This document shows positions 57,641 through 64,000 of a stretch of DNA of 64,000 nt, piece by piece. The position numbers and the translations under genes were made by a program. The stretch's first letter is position 1. Every line of letters starts with the position of its first letter. Source of the DNA: Mytilus galloprovincialis (Eukaryota > Mollusca > Bivalvia > Mytilida > Mytilidae); NCBI RefSeq assembly GCF_965363235.1, contig NC_134845.1:68353261-68417260 (forward strand). The letters are read 5' to 3'. The notes under the pieces are model-generated. The model did no database searches. It worked only from the letters and a program-made list of their open reading frames with translations, and was not told where the DNA came from.

Positions 57641-58650
57641 GTTAAATATTACGTTTACGTTGGTTAAGTATTGCAATATGATACAATGATATATTCTATT
57701 TTTCTTGTATTTGAAGGAAATATTTTGAAACAAATAAATATGTATGTCGAAACGGTTACTATTTATAATCAGCTCTGTAGAAAATCAGAGTTTTGAAAAA
57801 ATACATGTTTTTTTAATTACATGGGTATTGAGTTTTTCAATAGGTGTCCAAGGACCCATCCTGTCAACCAAGATAGTCGATATGGCTAAAAATAGAACAT
57901 GGGGGTTAAATGCAAGTTTTCTTTACTATTTGAGAAACTGTTATAAACAAAGAAAAATTGACACGAGCATACATGTTAGGAATGTCTAGTTATGTTTATT
58001 CTTATAGTTTATTTTCTTTAAAACTATCTTTTTAAAGACGATATTTAATGACAAATTTTACTAATTCTTTTTGCTTATTGTTTTGAAAACTATAAAAGAA
58101 AGAGATAAACTTTAAAATGCAAATGTGATCAGCAAGACAGGTCCTACGAATAAATTGTTTCAAGGTCGAAATCATCAGTCAATCTTAGTAGATTTATTGC
58201 CTTTCATGACGATTTAACGATTTTTGTACTTTTTTTCTTATACATTTATCTTAAAAATCATAACAGATAAGAGAAACTTTACTTAGCAAAAAAGACCTGG
58301 CCTTAAATCATAAAACTTTCGAGTTAGTTTTTTGTACTCATACTCTAAAATCAACCAATCAAATGCTGGATTTCATGTTTCGAGCATGATTTTGGTGTGT
58401 TTTATGACTTCAACCCCTGATATAATATAAATCAATATATGACGAAAATCTTCCAAAGTCTTCTTATAGAGATATTGACCTTTAATGACATATTTTACAA
58501 TTATTTGGCATGTTACCTTATATGTTAAAAATGTTGAAAAATAAATCACAAAAATGTTATCAGATCAAGATCTACTTACGAGTCAAAATTTTCCGATATA
58601 GTAAGTAGATTGTCACTCTTTAAAAGAGTTTTGCTCTTAAATGCGGATTT
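57640..58650. other. Intergenic DNA, no gene seen
   Basis: AT-rich. An open frame at 57744-57989 overlaps phrases ('atggctaaaaatagaacatgg') that belong to the dispersed repeat at 33955-34720. Confidence 0.4.
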
Positions 58651-58659
58651 TTGTTTACT

Positions 58660-58880
58660 CTATTTAGCTTTTTTCCCCAAAGTTCTGCTTAAAAACCATT
58701 TCAGTCATTTTGGTTGGCAAGCGGGATCAGATGCCATACCTTTTTCAACTAGACAATCCAAAGAGAAATGTGACAAAGTTTGGTTAAAATTTACAGTTGC
58801 AAATGAGAAGATTTCTATAAAACACAACGGAAACGAACAAGGACGGATCAATATGGCTTGAAACAGCTCACTTGTCAATT
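58660..58880 (-). repeat. Reverse fragment of the bivalve repeat at 33955
   Basis: Contains 'ggttggcaagcgggatcag' and 'gtttggttaaaatttaca' and ends at 'aacagctcacttgtc'. It is the kind of end seen on reverse copies of that family and is not coding. Confidence 0.4.
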
Positions 58881-60115
58881 CGGATAAAATGGGGAAAGAA
58901 GGAAATTTTACATAAAACCCTTAAAATATTATTAAGGCTCAGTTAATATATATTGTTCTCGTTGTTAAAATGGTTGTTTTGATAGGTGTTTGTGAAATGT
59001 CCTGTTGCATATACTTCAGGCATATTCAGGACGAGTTCAAATTAACAATTACTTGTAATGTAATATGTAGGTCCTGCAATATCGTGTTGAATGGGGTGTA
59101 GGATATGAAATTTGGAGTGACATTGGAAAATGCAAATGATTGGATAGTATCAGAAACAGGGAATTGCAGCAAGCAACTTCGGACTCTCAAAGAGTTGCTG
59201 AAATTGGTTTTCATTTTCATAGAGAACGACAATCTCTGCATTTGAAATTGAATTCAACGTCCCCACTTTGACTGAAGATTACTGCATTAGTTAAAGAAAT
59301 ACATGAAATATACACTTTACTCGTTTCAATACGTCTTTCCATTTTATTATACAAAGTCATCAACGAAGAAACCATGATGCTGTTTCATTATTTTTAAATG
59401 CCATAAATATATTTTAACATTATTAAATTCGGAATAAACGGAAATAAAAAAAATAATTTCGTTTCAATAAGTCTGACAATTCATACTGTGCATTACTGAA
59501 TTGTGAAGATTATTATGAATATTCTTAAAACATTTCTTACGTGCACACATTCAAACAACAATACTTACTTGCTTATGACTGAAAGAATATCTTAACTTTG
59601 TGTTTACTTATCGTTAAGGCGACATGGAAAATCAAAACATGTTCAGCTATTTTTATCAAGATCTTAAACTACTTTGAATGAAATAATAGATCTTTTTAAA
59701 AATTTAATTAATACAGGTATCTGTTATATGTTTATTCGAGTACAACGAAATAATAGTTTAAAACCTTTAAAAAATCAAAGATCTAATATAGGTATGATAC
59801 CCGATATAACCTTTATTACTTTATTTATAATTAATTTATCAAGTACAATAAATTATATCAATGCTCATGATAATTACAAAAAACAATGCCAATTGAATAA
59901 GGTGTAAGTAAACGAGACTCGTTTTCAGGCTATAGCGGGGTTTAATAGCGTACAGGCCACATGTCAAGAATATTCATTAACGGACAAAGAGATAAATTTT
60001 ATTTATATTTTCACTCACTACATTCGTCAATCTATTGGATAATTATATTGTGTTGCCTTTACAAAGAACGAAAATCCAATGTAGGTGTGCAACATAGGTA
60101 TAAATGAACTAAAAT
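58880..60115. other. Intergenic DNA, no gene seen
   Basis: No repeat or gene was recognised. Open frames at 59026-59241 and 59674-59907 have biased AT-rich composition and no family match. Confidence 0.4.
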
Positions 60116-60119
60116 TTAA

Positions 60120-60370
60120 AAATCTGGGACTGGCTAAAAATGCGGCGAGGTTAAACGTGTTTTGTGAGATCTCAACTCAACTCTCAACTTATACCTCTAA
60201 CAATTGTTAAAACAAACAAAAACACATAACAGTACGCACAGTAAAACTCACTTTAAAATTTAAAATGTCAGAAACGGTAACAGAAGAAACTAAGCAAAAT
60301 AACAATTATGATACATAAATTAACAAAGGACTACTAGCAGTTACTGACATGACAGCTCCAGATTTAAAAT
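60120..60370 (-). repeat. Partial reverse copy of the ~480 bp mussel repeat
   Basis: Matches 1925-2170, including 'aacagtacgcacagtaaaa' and 'aacaaaggactactagcag'. Confidence 0.6.
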
Positions 60371-60539
60371 TATACTAATTGGAAGAATATCATATGAAAA
60401 TCAAGCACAATCTTTCCCGTTAGGGGTTTAATAACATACAATTATAAAATTTATGAGAACATTACCCGTATCCTGTCAAGTTGTGTAATACATGTATTTG
60501 TTTCCAATGGAAAGACCATTCGAATGAATTAATATTGAT

Positions 60540-60610
60540 TCCAAAATAGACCGTCTGCTCTATGGTCGGGTTGTTGTCGCTTTGACACATTCCCCATTTC
60601 CTTTCTCAGT
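60540..60610 (+). repeat. Short fragment of the ~480 bp mussel repeat
   Basis: Carries 'tgctctatggtcgggttgtt' and 'cacattccccatttcc', the end segment of the family. Confidence 0.55.
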
Positions 60611-61096
60611 TTCATTTTTCATAAGACAGTATAGTTACTATATTTCCTTTGAATAAGTTTGTTTGAAGGTTTGGTGAGGTTTTGAGTTAAATGCCGAAAC
60701 TTTTATGCTTTGTAAGGATTATTCCAATAAAAGATGGGATGTGAAATACCTGTACGTTCAGTTTTTCTGCCTGTTGATTCATACTTACGAATGATGTCTT
60801 TGTACAAATGATACAATTTAGTAAAAGTTTTGACTAGTTTGTGATACGAAAACCCTTGTGTAAGAATTTTTAAGTAATACAAATATTTCTATCGTTGAAT
60901 TCAAATACGTTATTTCATACACCTGCAAATCGAACAAGTTGAGATATATAAACACCATAAGATGGTGACAAGCGAACGACACCATAAAAAAAGGATAATA
61001 AACAATTGTAAAAAATCATCTCTTTAATCATATATTTTTGTATAAAGCTTCCGTTGAAAATACAGATATCAAGATCCTAGAAAGGGCAGTGTTCAA

Positions 61097-61825
61097 ATAG
61101 TTATCAAAAGTACCAGGATTATAATTTTATACGCCAGACGCGCGTTTCGTCTACATAAGACTCATCAGTGACGCTCAGATCAAAATAGTTAAAAAGCCAA
61201 ATAAATACAAAGTTGAAGAGCATTGAGGACCCAAAATTCCAAAAAGTTGTGCCAAATACCTGACTACTGGGCTGGTGATACCCTCGGGGACGAAACGTCC
61301 ACAAGCAGTGGCATCGACCCAGTGGTGTAAATAGTTATCAAAAGTACCAGGATTATAATTTTATACGCCAGACGCGCGTTTCGTCTACATAAGACTCATC
61401 AGTGACGCTCAGATCAAAATAGTTAAAAAGCCAAATAAATACAAAGTTGAAGAGCATTGAGGACCCAAAATTCCAAAAAGTTGTGCCAAATACGGCTAAG
61501 GTAATCTACCTCTGGGTTAAGAAATTCCTTATTTTTTTCGAAAAATTCAAAGTTTTGTAAACAGAAAATTTATAAAAATGACCATATAATTGATATTCAT
61601 GTCAACACCGAAGTGCTGACTACTGGGCTGGTGATACCCTCGGGGACGAAACGTCCACCAGCAGTGGCATCGACCCAGTGGTGTAAATAGTTATCAAAAG
61701 TACCAGGATTATAATTTTATACGCCAGACGCGCGTTTCGTCTACATAAGACTCATCAGTGACGCTCAGATCAAAATAGTTAAAAAGCCAAATAGATACAA
61801 AGTTGAAGAGCATTGAGGACCCAAA
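61097..61825 (+). repeat. Tandem cluster of the ~356 bp dispersed repeat
   Basis: Three direct copies. The complete one spans 61325-61680, and the next starts exactly 356 bp later at 61681 and is cut at about 61825. The first, 61097-61324, lacks about 125 bp of the middle. The core 'acgccagacgcgcgtttcgt' is identical in all three. The minus-strand frame 61119-61304 is part of the repeat. Confidence 0.88.
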
Positions 61826-61849
61826 TTCCTTGACTTAATAATTTTACAA

Positions 61850-62775
61850 GATCAGATACATATAATACATTAAATGTATACATTAAATGTATTTTATGTC
61901 TCTGACAAGATAAACAAACATAACGGTGTAGGATTGTTCTAATTATTAGGGAGATAAATGGAGTTATTTTTAATTTTTGTAGACAATGCTTCTGGTTTCT
62001 GGTTTCAAACTTTCCATAAACATTACTAGAAGGTATCACAAGAGATATTGGTTGGTTTTTCCTGACCAACCTATTAAAGTTTTTCAAAATATTTCAATTT
62101 ATTAATTAATTTTAAAGCAGGTTATTTTCAACAGTTTACAAAGATGACAACAAACAACCCATGTATACAAAAAATATTATCTTTGTTTTGTAAAAAGGTT
62201 ACCGTAGTCATTGTAGCCAATATACGTCAGTATTACTATAGCACGCAAAGAATTCTTTTCACTTAAGGTTGTCTGAAAAGATAAGAAATGTGTATGTTTT
62301 AGTATCAAATTCAAAACAATCATTTCCAAGATATTTTAGTTTGGCAAAATATTATCATTTCCCTTTCAATAACTTCCAATACGAAAACATTTTCGCGTCG
62401 TGTTTAGTTATTTAAAAAACATTTAAACTATGTACTTGATTTCATCAGTTATCATGACCACCTCGTCCCATAAAATCATATTTAATGATATGGAACGAAT
62501 TGCAAGCCGTTCTTCTCAAAACTATACTTAAACTATATAATTATATTTTGGATAAATGCATGCCCAACTGTTATCAATTTGACACTGTTATAAGATATTT
62601 GAAATAAGAAATATTCTTTTGATAATTATCATGCACTGTGTCGATACCATGCAAAACTGTTAGACTGTTCATTTAATCTTTTAAAACTTTATGTGTGGAT
62701 TAAACATACATTAATAAAATACAAAAATAAGAAAGCTATGAATGAGGTTGTTAGCTAGATATAAACCTTTTCGTG
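61850..62775. other. Intergenic DNA, no gene seen
   Basis: AT-rich, with a short direct repeat of 'tacattaaatgta' near 61865-61890. No gene was recognised. Confidence 0.4.
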
Positions 62776-62779
62776 CTTC

Positions 62780-63110
62780 TTTGTTAAATATTTGTTTGTT
62801 TTTATTGTGATTAAGATTATACACAATGTTGACTGATGTACCCCAAATTTCGACAATTCTGTTTGTTTTGTTCACGCATCGTTGTCAATATAATAAACCT
62901 TGCTTCGACTGACAAACAAGTGAGAGATTTAGCGCTTTAAAACGAGGTTCAATAATCTTCTTTTTACATAAGAAAATGCCTAACCAAGTCAGGACTATGA
63001 CTGGTGTTATCCATGAGATTTTGATTTTGCCATTTGGTTAGGGACTTTTCGTTTTGAAGTTTTCCTCGGAGTTCAGTATTTTGTGATTTTACTTTTCTCT
63101 ACTATACGTT
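62780..63110 (+). repeat. Retroelement 3'-UTR fragment
   Basis: Same order of landmarks as 53080-53440: 'gtgattaagattata', 'acaagtgagag.tttag', 'ttttgccatttggttaggga' and 'ggagttcagtattttgtga'. No coding part is present. Confidence 0.55.
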
Positions 63111-64000
63111 ATTGGTTTCGGGACGTCATGATTATTTCCATTTCATGTTCATAAATACAAGCAAGACTGACCTTTGACGATAAGATTCTTTGTAAATCAT
63201 TTGATTGTTATCTTCTTACGTTTATACGATATCCCTGGCTTGAAAATTAAGTAGTTGGCATTTTAATTAAGGTAAACTCTAACATGACACTTAGATGAAC
63301 CTCAGACGTATGAAATTTAAAAAAAAAATGGAAATCCACTTTGCCAGCTTTTTGCTGAAAAAGTACAGCTTTCGACCAAAGGATGAAGACACTTCAGTTT
63401 ATATAGCTATTAAGCACCTTCACCCATCCCCTATCATTGCAACTGCAATAGATATGCACAGCATTTTAATAAGCAAACACAAGACAACTACTTATTAACA
63501 AATCTCTTCAATATTTCTTCATTCTCCTGTTCTTTAATATTTTTTTTCAACTTCGTTCATTCTATATCTAGTCATTTATCCTGTCATAAAAAACGTTCCG
63601 GCTATAATGATAAAGAAGGAGACGCAGAATAAGCCTTCTTCGTGATACCACATCCAGATCGGTACTACTACAGTAGAACGAATGTTAAAGCAATCAATTG
63701 CTGGTAAGTTTTGTCATTTACGATTTCGGCGAACTTTTCAATATCTTTATATACAGGTTTTTCTTCTTCAATAGAACGCATAAAAATTCTGCAAAATTTT
63801 TCTCCCATGTTTGAATTTATTTATGAACGGTATATAATTGAACATTTTACGTTATCTCATTCATTTTCTATTTTAGGATCTTGATTGTGTAGTATTGAAA
63901 GGAATTCATAATTTACGCATAAGACTGCTGATTACAAATTATATACTTGATAAAAATAATAGTAGTCAAATACAGCATATCCAATTATAGTATATCTGCA
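63110..64000. other. Intergenic DNA, no gene seen
   Basis: No recognised element. The 67-codon frame at 63295-63498 has no family resemblance. Confidence 0.4.

Overview
The window looks like nuclear DNA of a bivalve mollusc, most likely a mytilid mussel. It is AT-rich, very gene-poor and full of short dispersed repeats of the kind I associate with Mytilus genomes (recognised from memory, no search possible). No bacterial operon features, rRNA genes or genuine tRNA genes are visible. Nearly all recognisable protein sequence belongs to two innate-immune families or to mobile elements.

Layout. 1-2.9 kb: little, apart from a dispersed repeat. 2.9-8.2 kb: a degenerate ~150 bp bivalve satellite-like array in two long blocks, one split by a hAT-type insertion (4817-5504) that carries a zinc-finger remnant. 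8.3-9.2 kb: a rearranged cluster of tRNA-derived SINE copies. 9.5-10.3 kb: a broken PHD-finger gene. 12.4-23.3 kb: an array of ~2 kb units, each carrying one short ATG exon (five copies, the fourth dead). One unit boundary was split by a 2.1 kb retroelement (12747-14867) with an 8 bp target duplication. 24.3 kb: a 33 bp minisatellite. 25.3-31.25 kb: one ~5.9 kb exon encoding a very large interferon-inducible GTPase (VLIG/GVIN-like). 31.5-43.5 kb: intergenic, with LINE remnants, an alternating AB tandem repeat (36.66-37.45 kb) and other dispersed repeats.

43.6-46.5 kb and 53.95-57.0 kb: two copies of one segmental duplication carrying a cGAS-like (Mab-21 type) nucleotidyltransferase gene on the minus strand. 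The copy at 53950-55482 is intact and ends in a predicted transmembrane helix. The copy at 43590-45078 is broken by a nonsense codon and a 10 bp insertion and is followed by a third N-terminal fragment. Between them lie a canonical non-autonomous Helitron (47380-48713), a PIF/Harbinger remnant with a Myb/SANT (NAIF1-like) exon, and a reverse-transcriptase fragment split by a 1.3 kb DNA transposon. 56.9-64 kb: dispersed repeats only.

Biological reading. Two living genes are supported: the VLIG-like GTPase and the membrane-anchored cGAS-like receptor. In vertebrates VLIGs are interferon-induced; cGAS-like receptors are nucleic-acid or pathogen sensors that signal through STING. Both families are known to be expanded in bivalves, so the window reads as a small, fast-evolving innate-immunity neighbourhood rebuilt repeatedly by tandem duplication and transposition. 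The least ordinary features are the array of duplicated start exons ahead of the GTPase and the conserved C-terminal membrane anchor of the cGAS-like proteins.
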